A stretch of 64,000 nt of DNA from Lentzea waywayandensis (GCF_900115955.1 NZ_FOYL01000005.1:124001-188000), one strand, 5' to 3'. Counted from the stretch's first letter, positions 52,225-61,414 are shown. Notes: generated by a model not told the origin, from the letters alone. Made by a program: numbers and translations.

Positions 52225-53685
52225 ATGACAAGAGCTGCTCTTGCGTTACTGCTGCCTCTCCTGCTGGTGACCCCGGCTGCCGTCGCGGCCCCGGCGAAGA
52301 CGCCCAAGGTGCTCGTGATCGGGCTCGACGGCGCCCGGTACGACAAGCTGATCAGCGCCGACACCCCCAACATCAAGGCGCTGCTGAACCGCGGCTACGG
52401 CGCCCGCAGCGCGCTGTACGGGTCGGGCATGGCCCAGACCTCCAGCGGCCCGGGCTGGTCGACCATCCTCACTGGCGTGTGGCCGGACAAGCACAAGGTC
52501 AAGGACAACTCCTTCTCCGGCAACGCCCTCACGTCGTACCCGAGCTGGCTGGAGCGCGCGAACACCGCGAACCCGGCCCTGTCGACGTACGCGGCCGTGG
52601 ACTGGAAGCCGATCAGCGACCAGATCCTGCGCACCGGCCAGGACCGCAAGTACGTGCTCGACGGCGACGCGGCGGGCTACACCGGCTCGGACGAGAAGAT
52701 CACCGTCGACGCCGAGCAGCACCTGAAGACCGACGCCGCCGACGCGTCGTTCGTCTACCTCGGCCAGATCGACATCGCGGGCCACAACAACGGCGCCGAC
52801 TCCTCCCAGTACGCCGCCGCGATGCGCACGAACGACGCGCAGATCGGCCGTTTGGTGCGCGCGATCGAGTCGCGGCCGTCGTACGCGTCCGAGGACTGGC
52901 TGATCATGATCACCACCGACCACGGCCACACGGCGGCGGGTGGCCACGGCGGTGACTCGCCCGAGGAACGGATGACGTTCGTGATCTCCACCGGTTCGGC
53001 GCGCCCGGCGGTCGCGCCGAAGCTGGTGGACGTGGCCGCGTCCGCGCTGAAGCACCTCAACGTCTCCGCGTCGCTCGACGGCTACGCGCTCGGCACCGCG
53101 CCGGTCGACCCGTTCGACTCGGTGACGCTGAAGCCGCGTCAGGACGAGACCGGGGTGCCGGCGAGCGTTCTGGGCTGGACGCACCAGGGTCCGGCGGGCT
53201 GGACGGTGACCACGGCGTCGTCGATGCCGCAGGGTGTCGCGGAGTGGCAGGGCTGGTCGTTCACCACCGACGACTTCTGGACCCGCACCGCGCCTTCGCA
53301 GTCGCGTGAGGCGAACGTGCGCGCCCGTGGTGTCTTCGCCGTCGCCGACCCGGACGAGTGGGACGACAAGGGTGCGCCGTCCTCGCGTGGCAAGTTCGAC
53401 TCGACGCTGACCTCGCCCGCCTACGACGTGACGGGCAGGTCGAGCGTGAAGCTGGACTACTTCTCGCACTACCTGCAGGAGGGCACGCAGCGCGGCACGG
53501 TCAGCGTGTCGTTCGACGGCGGCGCGGAGCAGGTCGTCCGCACCCACAACGCGGACGGTCTCGCCCAGCAGATCTCGCTGAACGTGACCGTCCCGTCCGG
53601 TGCCCGCACGGCGCGCGTCTCCTGGCGTCTCTTCGACGCCGGCAACAACTGGTACTGGGCCGTCGACGCCCCGCGCCTGTCGTAG
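52225..53685 (+). CDS. secreted alkaline-phosphatase-superfamily phosphodiesterase
   Basis: Protein of 486 residues. Signal peptide (ALALLLPLLLVTPAAVAAP) ends near 22. The metal-binding residues of nucleotide pyrophosphatase/phosphodiesterases are present: GLDGARYDK, TSSGPGWSTILTG with the nucleophile Ser/Thr, GHNNGADS, TTDHGHTAAGGHGG. From about 310 a beta-sandwich domain follows (FDSTLTSPAYDVTGRSSVKLDYF), perhaps for carbohydrate or wall binding. It releases phosphate or nucleotides outside the cell; exact substrate is unknown. Confidence 0.88.
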   Translation: MTRAALALLLPLLLVTPAAVAAPAKTPKVLVIGLDGARYDKLISADTPNIKALLNRGYGARSALYGSGMAQTSSGPGWSTILTGVWPDKHKVKDNSFSGNALTSYPSWLERANTANPALSTYAAVDWKPISDQILRTGQDRKYVLDGDAAGYTGSDEKITVDAEQHLKTDAADASFVYLGQIDIAGHNNGADSSQYAAAMRTNDAQIGRLVRAIESRPSYASEDWLIMITTDHGHTAAGGHGGDSPEERMTFVISTGSARPAVAPKLVDVAASALKHLNVSASLDGYALGTAPVDPFDSVTLKPRQDETGVPASVLGWTHQGPAGWTVTTASSMPQGVAEWQGWSFTTDDFWTRTAPSQSREANVRARGVFAVADPDEWDDKGAPSSRGKFDSTLTSPAYDVTGRSSVKLDYFSHYLQEGTQRGTVSVSFDGGAEQVVRTHNADGLAQQISLNVTVPSGARTARVSWRLFDAGNNWYWAVDAPRLS

Positions 53686-53690
53686 GACGT

Positions 53691-56681
53691 CTACAGGGCT
53701 GAGCGCCACTCCCCGGCGCTCAGCCCCGCCAGTTCCTTCGCCTCCCGCGCGCCCAGCGACGCGAACAACTCCCTGGCACGCGACCACATCTCGTCGTCCG
53801 CGGTCGCCGCCGCCAGGTCACGCATCGTGCGCGCCTGCCAGATCGGCAACCCCAGCACGGTCCACTGGTTCAGTGCGTCCAGGAGCAGGTCCGCCGCCGC
53901 CTGGTCACGTCCCTGCGCCAGCGCGAGCTCGCCGAGCGTCCTGGTCATCAGCGCGATCCCGAACCGGTCGCGCTGACGGGTGCAGACCTCCAGGCACTCG
54001 GCCAGCAGGTCGTCCACGCCCTCCAGCTCGCCCGTCCGCAGCAACGCCTTCGCCAGCGCCTGAACCGCATACGTGGCACCGAGTTCGTCGCCGGCCTCGC
54101 GCAGGATCTGCTCGGCCTCCCGGCTCAGTTCCACCGCCTCCGCGAACGCTCCCGCCGCCCGGTGGCACAGGCTCAGGCCGCGCAACGCCAGCGCCTCACC
54201 ACGCTTGTCCTCCTGCGCCCGGTAGAGCTCCACGCACCGTTCGAACGCCTGCGTGGCCTCGGCCAGGTCGCCGTGGTCGCGGCGGATCGCGCCGACGCCG
54301 TAGCTCGCCGCCGCGACGACCCCGTCGTCCCCCAGCGCGATCGCCTTGTCCAGCAGGTCGCGGGCCAGGTCGAACTCGGCCAGGTCGCGCCGGACCGTGC
54401 CCATGCCGACGTAGGCGACGGCGAGCGTCTCGGGTTCGTCGATGTCGGCCGCGATGTCCGCCGCCTGCTGGAAGTTCGCCAGCGCCGCCGCGAAGTCGTC
54501 CTGCTCGTACCGCAACTGCCCGAGCCCGGCGAGCAGCACGGCCTCGGCCCGCCGGTTGCCGCGTTCGCGCGCCGACCGCAGCGCGACCAGGTGGGTGCGC
54601 TGCCAGTTGCCGAACTGGTTGCGTGCCGCGAAGGGCGACGACAGCAGCGACGTGATCACGGCCGTGGTCAGCTCGTCGACCCCGAGGTCGTGCGCGCGTT
54701 CGACGGCTCGGACGACCGCGTCCGTCTCGGACTGGAGCCAGCCGGTCGGATCCTCCTCGACGTCCTCCCCCAGCCGCGGGTCCACCTCGATCTCGGCGTG
54801 CAGCCGGGGCCGCAGCCCCAGCGTCACCCGCGGCAGCTTCTTCGACGCGGTCTCGACGAGCGCGAGCCACGTCTCCAGCAGGCGCGAGACGGCCTCCGCG
54901 GCGGGTTCGCCCGACGCCTGTTCGGCGCCGAAGAGCTGCACCAGATCGTGGAACCGGTAGCGCACCCGGCCGATCTGGTCGACACCGGCGACGTCCACCA
55001 GACGCAGGTCGACCAGGTGCTCCACGACGTCTTCCGCGTCGTACGGCGAGATGTCCAGCAACGGTGCCGCGACCCACGCACCGAAGTCCGGCAGGTCGAG
55101 CACCGACAACAGGTGGAAAGCCCTGCGGTGCAAGGGGTCCAGCTCGGCGTAGTTCAGCTTGAGCGACGATCGGATCGCGAGGTCGCCCATCTCCAGTTCG
55201 TCGAGTCTTCGCCGTTCGTCGGACAACCGCTTCGCCAGCGTCTTCAACGGCCAGTGCGGCCGCGCGAGCAGCTTCGCGCCCGCCGCCCGCAACGCCAGCG
55301 GTACACCACCGCACAGCCGCGCGATCCGTTGCGCCGCTTCGGGTTCCGCGCCGATCCGCTCGTTGCCGACGATCCGCCGCAGCATCTCCTCGCTGATCTC
55401 GTCGCTGAGGAACCCGAGCTCGACCGGCTCGGCGCCCTCCAGCCCGGTGAGCCGGCTGCGGCTGGTGATGATCACGAAGCAGTTCGCGTTGCCCGGCAGC
55501 AACGGCCGGACCTGCGCCTCGCCGCGCGCGTTGTCGAGCACGATCACCAGCCGCCGATCCGCCACGGTGCGCCGGTACAGCTCGACGCGCTCGTCCGGTG
55601 CGGTCGGCTGGTCCTGGCCGGGAACGCCGAGCAGGGCGAGGAACCGGCCGATGACCTCCTGCGGTTCGAGGTTCCGCCCGCCACCGCGCAGATCCGCGAA
55701 CAGCTGCCCGTCAGGGTACGACTTCCGCAGCAGGTGTGCGGCGTGCACGGCCAGCGCGGACTTGCCGGCGCCACCGAACCCGGACACCACCGCGATCGGC
55801 GTCGCGGTGCCCGCCTCCCGCCCCTCGGTGAGGCCGAGGACCTGCTTCAACGCCTCCTGGCGGCCGATGAAGTCGCTGATGTCGGGCGGCAGGTGATGCG
55901 GGACGACCTGCTGCGTCGTCACCGCCGAGGGGGCCGGCGCCACCGTCAGCTTCGGCGGAGCGATCTCCAGGGTGCCGTTGAGGATCGCCGAGTGCAGTTC
56001 CCGGAGCTTCTCGCCGGGTTCGATGCCCAGTTCGTCGAGCAGGTGCTCACGGGCGTCGCGGTAGACGTGCAGCGCGTCCGCCTGCCGTCCGGCTCGGTGG
56101 AAGGCCCGCATGAGCAGCTCACGCGTCTCCTCCCGGGTCGGATGGGCGTTCGCGAGCGCCGACAGTCGCGTGATCGCGTCCTCGACCCGGTTCTGCGCGA
56201 GCTCGCAGCGGCCGAGCCCTTCCTCGGCGCTCAGGCGGGACTCCTCGAGCGACAGCGCGTGCCCGCGGGCGAACTGCGCGTCGACACCGTGCAACGCCGG
56301 CCCGCGCCAGAAGGCGAGTCCGTGCTGGTAGTGCGTGATCGCGGTGGCGTGGTCGCCGGCCCGCTCGGCCTGCCGCGCCGTCGTCAGGTGCTTCTGGAAC
56401 AGCTCGACGTCGCTGTCCAGGTCGAGGAGGTACCCCGGCGCCCTGGTGACCAGCGCCGTGCCGACCGCGCGCCGCAACGACGACACGTAGGTGTGCACCA
56501 ACGCGCCCGCGGTCTGCGGCGGTGACTCCTCCCAGATCAGATCGATCAGCCGTTCCACCGGCACCACCTGACGCGGCTGCAACAGCAACGCGGCAAGCAA
56601 CGTCCTCGGCTTCGGCCCGCCCAGACTGACCTGTCTGTCGCCGACCCAGACCTCGATCGGCCCCAGTACGAGCGCTCGCAC
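53691..56681 (-). CDS. large SARP/AfsR-type transcriptional regulator
   Basis: Protein of about 996 residues in the AfsR layout. An OmpR-type winged helix (1-90, ALVLGPIEVWVGDRQVSLGG) and bacterial activation domain (95-240) come first. The NB-ARC ATPase has P-loop GFGGAGKSALA near 305 and LVIVLDNARGEAQVRPLL. TPR repeats fill the last 300 residues (AVLLAGLGQLRYEQDDFAAALANFQQAA). GTG 56681 has six G residues at 7-base spacing; ATG 56696 is the alternative. SARPs often activate natural-product clusters, but none is in this window. It ends 5 bases from the convergent phosphodiesterase stop. Confidence 0.92.
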   Translation of the reverse strand: MRALVLGPIEVWVGDRQVSLGGPKPRTLLAALLLQPRQVVPVERLIDLIWEESPPQTAGALVHTYVSSLRRAVGTALVTRAPGYLLDLDSDVELFQKHLTTARQAERAGDHATAITHYQHGLAFWRGPALHGVDAQFARGHALSLEESRLSAEEGLGRCELAQNRVEDAITRLSALANAHPTREETRELLMRAFHRAGRQADALHVYRDAREHLLDELGIEPGEKLRELHSAILNGTLEIAPPKLTVAPAPSAVTTQQVVPHHLPPDISDFIGRQEALKQVLGLTEGREAGTATPIAVVSGFGGAGKSALAVHAAHLLRKSYPDGQLFADLRGGGRNLEPQEVIGRFLALLGVPGQDQPTAPDERVELYRRTVADRRLVIVLDNARGEAQVRPLLPGNANCFVIITSRSRLTGLEGAEPVELGFLSDEISEEMLRRIVGNERIGAEPEAAQRIARLCGGVPLALRAAGAKLLARPHWPLKTLAKRLSDERRRLDELEMGDLAIRSSLKLNYAELDPLHRRAFHLLSVLDLPDFGAWVAAPLLDISPYDAEDVVEHLVDLRLVDVAGVDQIGRVRYRFHDLVQLFGAEQASGEPAAEAVSRLLETWLALVETASKKLPRVTLGLRPRLHAEIEVDPRLGEDVEEDPTGWLQSETDAVVRAVERAHDLGVDELTTAVITSLLSSPFAARNQFGNWQRTHLVALRSARERGNRRAEAVLLAGLGQLRYEQDDFAAALANFQQAADIAADIDEPETLAVAYVGMGTVRRDLAEFDLARDLLDKAIALGDDGVVAAASYGVGAIRRDHGDLAEATQAFERCVELYRAQEDKRGEALALRGLSLCHRAAGAFAEAVELSREAEQILREAGDELGATYAVQALAKALLRTGELEGVDDLLAECLEVCTRQRDRFGIALMTRTLGELALAQGRDQAAADLLLDALNQWTVLGLPIWQARTMRDLAAATADDEMWSRARELFASLGAREAKELAGLSAGEWRSAL

Positions 56682-56772
56682 GCGCGCACCCCCCATCCCC
56701 CCAGAACTGCGGTGTGCCTAGGAGAATGCCTCATTTCCGTTGATCGCGACACGTTTTACGGGACGCGAAGTA

Positions 56773-57375
56773 TCAGCGCAGCGAGTCGAGGTGCCTGCGC
56801 AGCAACGACACCGTGAGGTCCGGCGTCATCCGGTCCGGGTGCAGCACCCCGTCGACGGTGAGGCCGTTGAGCAGCGACGCCAGCCGTTCGGACTCCAGGG
56901 CGACGTCGTGCGTGGCCGCGACGGTCCCCGCCTCGGTCATCACGGTCAGGGCTCGGCGGCAGAGCACGCGCAGGCCGTCGTAGAGCCGTTCGGCGTGCGG
57001 CACGAGCGACGGACGGGTGCGGGCGGCGGTGACGAAGGCCAGCCACAGCACGGCCTCGTCGCGCCGGCGGTCGTCGAGCGGGAGCACCTCGGAGAGCACG
57101 CGTTCGGCCGGGCGCCTCGGGTCGCTTCGATCTTTGAGCGACTGCACGTGAGCGACAACGCGCTGGTCTGTCGAGTGGATGAGGGCCTCGACGGCGAAGA
57201 TGATCATGTCGTCGTGACTGTCGAAGTAGTGCCGGATCGAGCCGATCGCGAGACCCGCCTCCACCGCCACGTTGCGCAGTGAGGCCTGTTCGACGCCGTC
57301 ACGCACGACCACGCGGAACACCGCCTCGGCGACGGCTTGGCGACGGGCGACGGGATCGACGACTCTCGGTGACAC
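56773..57375 (-). CDS. TetR-family transcriptional regulator
   Basis: Regulator of 200 residues with the helix-turn-helix QASLRNVAVEAGLAIGSIRHYFDSHDDMIIFAVEAL and a helical ligand domain containing HAERLYDGLRVLCRRAL. Start is GTG at 57375. It diverges from the membrane protein gene, with two operator-like palindromes in the gap. It likely represses the adjacent membrane protein and aminotransferase genes; ligand unknown. Confidence 0.88.
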   Translation of the reverse strand: MSPRVVDPVARRQAVAEAVFRVVVRDGVEQASLRNVAVEAGLAIGSIRHYFDSHDDMIIFAVEALIHSTDQRVVAHVQSLKDRSDPRRPAERVLSEVLPLDDRRRDEAVLWLAFVTAARTRPSLVPHAERLYDGLRVLCRRALTVMTEAGTVAATHDVALESERLASLLNGLTVDGVLHPDRMTPDLTVSLLRRHLDSLR

Positions 57376-57384
57376 CTCTCTTTT

Positions 57385-57428
57385 GTAGCATGACCCTGCT
57401 AGTTTAAGTAGCATGGTCATGCTACTTA
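57385..57428. promoter_or_regulatory. two TetR operator palindromes
   Basis: The 57405-57428 site has perfect 11-bp arms TAAGTAGCATG / CATGCTACTTA around GT. The 57385-57402 site, GTAGCATGACCCTGCTAG, shares the GTAGCATG half and TGCTA half with one mismatch. They fill most of the 63-bp gap between the divergent genes, leaving little room for unregulated promoters. Confidence 0.82.
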
Positions 57429-57438
57429 GGGGGACGCA

Positions 57439-57885
57439 ATGACATATCTGCTGATCGCGGCCGGTGTGCTGTACGTGCTCGTGCGCCGGTTCAGGGGGGA
57501 ACCGCTCAACGCCAGGGACCTGCTGGCGCCGCCCGCGTTCCTGCTGTTCTTCGGCATCCGCGCGATGGAGGAGTTCCATCTGATCTACCTGCTCCCGCTC
57601 GCCGCCGGGTTCGCTTTCGGCGCGTTCAGGGGCCTGACGATCAGGTTGTTCGAGCGCGACGGCCACCTGTGGCAGCGGTACACGCCGTGGACCTTGCTCG
57701 TGTGGGTGACGTCGATCGGCGCGAGTTTCGGCCTCGCGTTGCTGCTCGACCACCACGCGCCGACGCAGCTCTCCATCGGCGTGAGCATGCTCGGCGAGCT
57801 GTGCACCGTGGGCGCCAAGGCGTTGAACACCGGACTGCCGTTCGCACCGGAGAAGCTGTCCAATGGGCGGTATGGATCGTCGTGA
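57439..57885 (+). CDS. small membrane protein under TetR control
   Basis: Protein of 148 residues with about four membrane helices (LLIAAGVLYVLVRRF, LLAPPAFLLFFGIRAM, LLPLAAGFAFGAFRGL, LLVWVTSIGASFGLALLL). Some features recall DUF1453/CcdC-like membrane proteins, but the match is weak. ATG 57439 follows GGGGGA. Its last 14 bases overlap the aminotransferase start. Function unknown; drug or lipid handling is possible given TetR control. Confidence 0.65.
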   Translation: MTYLLIAAGVLYVLVRRFRGEPLNARDLLAPPAFLLFFGIRAMEEFHLIYLLPLAAGFAFGAFRGLTIRLFERDGHLWQRYTPWTLLVWVTSIGASFGLALLLDHHAPTQLSIGVSMLGELCTVGAKALNTGLPFAPEKLSNGRYGSS

Positions 57886-59086
57886 CTTCCTCGTGGGGGC
57901 CGGGCTGCTCGCCGTCGCACCGACCGCGTCGTCGGCCGCGCAGGGAGTGGACTGGGGCGCCGTGCGCCGCGAGTTCCGGCTGGACCCCTCGCTGACCAAC
58001 CTGGGCCTGTTCTACCTGGCGTCGAACCCGCGCGAGGTGCGAGACGCGGTCGAGGAGTTCCAGGTCCGGCTCGACGCCAACTCGCACGACCTGATGCCCG
58101 ACCAGGCACAGCAGGTCGCCGTCGCGCTCGGTCAGTACGTCGGCGGCGCCGCGGACGACATCGCGTTCGTGCCCAACACCACCATCGGGCTCTCGATCGT
58201 CTACGGCGGCCTGAAACTGCGTGCGGACCAGGAGTTGCTGCTGGGCGACCAGGACCACGCGTGGCACCAGCAAGCGGCCAGGCTGGCGGCGTCGCGGGTG
58301 GGCGCGAAGGTCAGGATCGGCACGCTCTACGAGAACCCGGCGAAGGCCACCGAGGACGAGATCGCTGGGCGGCTGCAGAACTCGATCACGCCGCAGACCC
58401 GTGCCGTCGGCATCACTTGGGTGCAGTCGAGCACGGGCCTGCGGATGCCCGTGCGAGCGTGCGCTTCCGTCGTCGCCGAGGCCAACAAGGGGCGTGCACA
58501 GCAAGACCGCTGCCTCCTCGTCGTAGACGGCGTGCACGGACTGGCCGCCGTCGACGACGACGCGGCGCGCATGGGCGCCGACGTGTTCGTCGCCGGCACG
58601 CACAAGTGGCTGTTCGGGCCGCGCGGCACCGGCATGGTGTGGGTGAACCCCGAGGTGAGCGGCGAGATCGTGCCGCTGCTGCCGAGCCTGAGCGACCGCA
58701 GCCAGACGGCGTCGCTCGGGCCCGGCGGCTTCCACGCGTTCGAGCACTACTACGCGGTGCAGGCGGCCGTGCGGTTCCATCAACGCCTCGGCCGCGACCG
58801 AGTGGCGTCCCGGATCACCGAGCTGGCCGGCCGTTTCAAGGACGGGCTCGCCGAGATCCCCGGCGTCGTCGTCCACACGCCGCGCGCCCCGGCGACGTCG
58901 GCGGGCATGGTGTGCTTCGACGTCGCCGGCCACACCGGCCCGGAGGTCGTGGAACTGCTGGGGCGCAAGCAGATCCAGATCACCACGGCCTCCTACCGGA
59001 TCCCGTACGCGCGGATCGGCACGTCGATCCTCAACACCCCGGAGGAGATCGACCGGACGTTGCGCGAGATCAGCGCCCTGGCTTGA
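57872..59086 (+). CDS. class V aminotransferase-fold PLP enzyme with Tat-like signal
   Basis: Protein of 404 residues. The start MDRRDFLVGAGLLAVAPTASSAA looks like a Tat or lipoprotein-like export signal. The PLP fold includes VVDGVHGLAAVDDDAARMGADVFVAGTHKWLFGPRGTG, with the Lys of THKW binding PLP; this resembles isopenicillin N epimerase-like enzymes. A PLP enzyme using Tat would be folded before export. ATG 57872 is chosen; ATG 57863 is possible. It overlaps the membrane protein gene and so shares its TetR control. Substrate unknown. Confidence 0.82.
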   Translation: MDRRDFLVGAGLLAVAPTASSAAQGVDWGAVRREFRLDPSLTNLGLFYLASNPREVRDAVEEFQVRLDANSHDLMPDQAQQVAVALGQYVGGAADDIAFVPNTTIGLSIVYGGLKLRADQELLLGDQDHAWHQQAARLAASRVGAKVRIGTLYENPAKATEDEIAGRLQNSITPQTRAVGITWVQSSTGLRMPVRACASVVAEANKGRAQQDRCLLVVDGVHGLAAVDDDAARMGADVFVAGTHKWLFGPRGTGMVWVNPEVSGEIVPLLPSLSDRSQTASLGPGGFHAFEHYYAVQAAVRFHQRLGRDRVASRITELAGRFKDGLAEIPGVVVHTPRAPATSAGMVCFDVAGHTGPEVVELLGRKQIQITTASYRIPYARIGTSILNTPEEIDRTLREISALA

Positions 59087-60134
59087 CGAGCCGGGGCAAC
59101 TCGGCCGTTCCGGGCGCTTCGAGCTGCACGCTGGTGTTCTCCATCTTCACCTGAGGCCGGTTCATCGCGTCGTGCGCGAACCACCCACCACCGAGAACGA
59201 GCACGAGCAACCCGGCCGCGACGAACGGAGTGGTCGGAAGCCGCCGCTTCGGCTCGTCCTCCACGCGCGGCTTCGGCACCTCGACGGTGGCCTGCTCCGC
59301 GGGTTCGGGCTCCAGCTGCCTGGCTTCGAGATACGCACCTGTCGCCGCCGCACCGTCCGGCGCCCGCATCACCGGGATGTGCAGCCGTTGCGCGATCTCC
59401 TTGACCACCAACGGAATCCGCGACGACCCACCCACGAGCAGGATGACGTCCGGCAGGCACAACCCGGCACCGCCCGCCACGCGTTCCAGCGCGTCGACCA
59501 CCAACTCGACCGACGGCCGGATGATCGCCTCGAACTCCAACCGGCTCAGCCTGACCTCGCGCACCTCACCATTCGTTGCGACGTAAGGAATCCGCACCTC
59601 CGGATAGCTGCCGAGCAACTCCTTGGCCTCGACACAGCTCTGCACGAGCTCACGGCTGTGCGTGCCGATCTTCGCGATCACGTGCTCCGCGACCAGCTCG
59701 TCCAGGTCGAAGCCGCCGACCTCAACCCGTTCGGGCTGCCCGGCCAGCAACAACACACCTTGCTTGCGCAACACCGTGATGTCACACCCGGTCGCGCCGA
59801 AGTCGAACACCGCCACCGTGCCGTGCTCAGGCATCTGCGCGTCAGCGTCGAACGCGATGGCGGCAGCATGCGGCGCAGGCACGAACAACACGTCCGCGCG
59901 GCCCGCCTCGATGAGGTCGTGGCGCAACTGCTCAAGATGCTCGTGCGGCCAGCACATCGGATGCGTCATGGCGACCCGGCTCGGCGGCTCCCCGTACCGA
60001 TGCGTGAGGTCGTCGAGAACGTTCGTGATCTCCCTGGCCGGCGCCTGCTGACGCCGCGCGTTGGTCGTGACGCCGCGGTCGGTGGCGACGGTGATGCCTG
60101 CGGATCCGAGATCGAGCCCAACCTGGTACGACAT
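59070..60134 (-). CDS. Hsp70/DnaK-like ATPase domain with C-terminal membrane anchor
   Basis: Protein of 354 residues with an actin/Hsp70 nucleotide-binding fold: phosphate 1 motif GLDLGSAGITVA, phosphate 2 FDFGATGCDITVLRKQG, adenosine motif LLVGGSSRIPLVV. There is no substrate-binding domain. Instead an acidic linker leads to a membrane helix near 300-320 (FVAAGLLVLVLGGGWFAH) and a short outer tail. Such proteins occur in actinomycetes and may sense or couple events across the membrane. It overlaps the aminotransferase tail-to-tail by 17 bases. Confidence 0.82.
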   Translation of the reverse strand: MSYQVGLDLGSAGITVATDRGVTTNARRQQAPAREITNVLDDLTHRYGEPPSRVAMTHPMCWPHEHLEQLRHDLIEAGRADVLFVPAPHAAAIAFDADAQMPEHGTVAVFDFGATGCDITVLRKQGVLLLAGQPERVEVGGFDLDELVAEHVIAKIGTHSRELVQSCVEAKELLGSYPEVRIPYVATNGEVREVRLSRLEFEAIIRPSVELVVDALERVAGGAGLCLPDVILLVGGSSRIPLVVKEIAQRLHIPVMRAPDGAAATGAYLEARQLEPEPAEQATVEVPKPRVEDEPKRRLPTTPFVAAGLLVLVLGGGWFAHDAMNRPQVKMENTSVQLEAPGTAELPRLVKPGR

Positions 60135-60190
60135 TGCGGGTCACCCCTCACTGCGGACACCCACAACACGTACGTCTCAGTTGGCCTGGT

Positions 60191-60667
60191 TCAGTTTTTC
60201 TTGCCGCCGGTGCGCAGACGCGGCATCAGCGCGTCCAGTTCGTCGCTCACCTCGGCGAGGAGGTCTTCGCCCCAAGCGCACAGCGAGTCCTCCCACGGAT
60301 GCCCGAACGTGCCGAACCGCAGGTCGTATGGCGTGTTGATGGCGTAGTCACCGTCGGGGATCGCCGACTGGAGCCATCGCGGCTGGCCAGGTCCGTCCAC
60401 CCGATGCAGATCCGCCGCGCTGCCCAGGTGGTACGGGTCGGCGAAGAAGATCAGTTCACCGGGCTGCACGCAGGCCTTGAGCGCTCGCCGGACCGCAGGC
60501 GCGGCCTCGTCAGCCGCGTCGAGGAGGTTCGACCAGGTGACGGAGTCCGCAGGCTCGGTGATGCCGGGGAAGTCGTGCATGCTCGCGTTGAACTCGAACC
60601 GTTGTTTGAAGCGCTCCAGCAGGTCGCGGTACTCGGCTTCGCCGACTGGCCTGATGGCCGGCAGCAT
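60191..60667 (-). CDS. DUF2716-family protein
   Basis: Protein of 158 residues. Hallmarks of DUF2716 are ERFKQRFEFN, EPADSVTWSNL, LIFFADPYHLGS and the ending IPDGDYAINTPYDLRFGTFGHPWEDSLCAWGEDLL. Family members are scattered in actinomycetes and bacilli, sometimes near toxin systems, with no known activity. The ATG is in frame with an upstream remnant that looks like the end of an acetyltransferase. Confidence 0.75.
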   Translation of the reverse strand: MLPAIRPVGEAEYRDLLERFKQRFEFNASMHDFPGITEPADSVTWSNLLDAADEAAPAVRRALKACVQPGELIFFADPYHLGSAADLHRVDGPGQPRWLQSAIPDGDYAINTPYDLRFGTFGHPWEDSLCAWGEDLLAEVSDELDALMPRLRTGGKKN

Positions 60668-60766
60668 GATGAGCTCTCCCTTCGGTGCCCGGCGGAACGT
60701 GCGAACCGCGGTCAGCTCACGAAAACCTTGCCGCGCAAAGAGATCGCGTACTGGATCATCGCCCGC
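60668..60766 (-). pseudogene. possible C-terminal remnant of a GNAT acetyltransferase
   Basis: In the frame of the DUF2716 gene, immediately upstream of its ATG, the strand reads VRDLFARQGFRELTAVRTFR and then RAPKGELI, which is the usual pattern of a GNAT ending (ARxGF, then a closing strand). The frame is blocked upstream by a TGA inside the SecD-like gene, and no start codon precedes it. It seems to be a decayed gene tail between two intact genes. Confidence 0.35.
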
Positions 60767-61382
60767 TCAACTGGTTCGCGAGCTGCTCCGCCTCGTCCGC
60801 CGTGAACTTCCCGGAGATCTCCGCGGTGCCACCGGTGATCGCCCCCTGGACGGTGGGCGCGCTGAGCACCCGCCCGTTGATCAGGATCGCGACCTGCCTG
60901 CCCACGTTGGCGGTCGTGAAGTCACCCCAGGTCTTCGCGCCCTCCGCGTCGAACTCGACCGTCACGACGTGGCCGCCGTACTGGCTGAGGCCGGCCGTGG
61001 CCTCGGTGATCCGGCCGCCGTCGAGGAAGACCGGGCCGAGGTCGTACCTGAACTCGCCGGCGTCGCAGGTCACCAGTGGGGCGGCCGCGTCGTCGTTGCC
61101 GAGCAGCGGATCCGGCGCGGTGCAGTCGAACGTGTCGAGTGCCTGCTTGCGGGTGGTGTCGTCGGTGCTCTGTCTGGTGGCGCGCGCGGACTGTGCCGCG
61201 GGGTCGTCGGCCTTGTTCTGCGGCGCCGGGTAGCCGGACGACGGCTTGGAGGTCGGCGCCTCGCTCTCCACCTTGCGGAACGTCAGCTTGCCCGTGAGCC
61301 ACGCTTCCCTGGCCGGCGTGCCCGGCTCGGTGGCCGTGCAGGCGGCGACGGCGAGGAGCATCACCACGGCAAGGGTCTTCAT
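60756..61382 (-). CDS. lipoprotein with SecD P1-like domain
   Basis: Protein of 208 residues. Signal peptide with lipobox LAVAAC (lipidated Cys15). Residues 115-205 match the first periplasmic domain of SecD: LDGGRITEATAGL, VTVEFDAEGAKTWGDFT and VGRQVAILINGRVLSAPTVQ with ITGGTAEISGKFTADEAEQLANQL. The membrane part of SecD is absent. It is an orphan, lipid-anchored head domain, probably not a translocase. Function unknown. Confidence 0.75.
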   Translation of the reverse strand: MKTLAVVMLLAVAACTATEPGTPAREAWLTGKLTFRKVESEAPTSKPSSGYPAPQNKADDPAAQSARATRQSTDDTTRKQALDTFDCTAPDPLLGNDDAAAPLVTCDAGEFRYDLGPVFLDGGRITEATAGLSQYGGHVVTVEFDAEGAKTWGDFTTANVGRQVAILINGRVLSAPTVQGAITGGTAEISGKFTADEAEQLANQLSGR

Positions 61383-61414
61383 GCCGTTGGCATACCACGC
61401 GACCACCGCCCGCA

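Noticed and set aside
53691..56681. natural-product cluster driven by the SARP
   Set aside because: No polyketide, peptide synthetase, terpene or RiPP genes lie around it. The regulator may act elsewhere.
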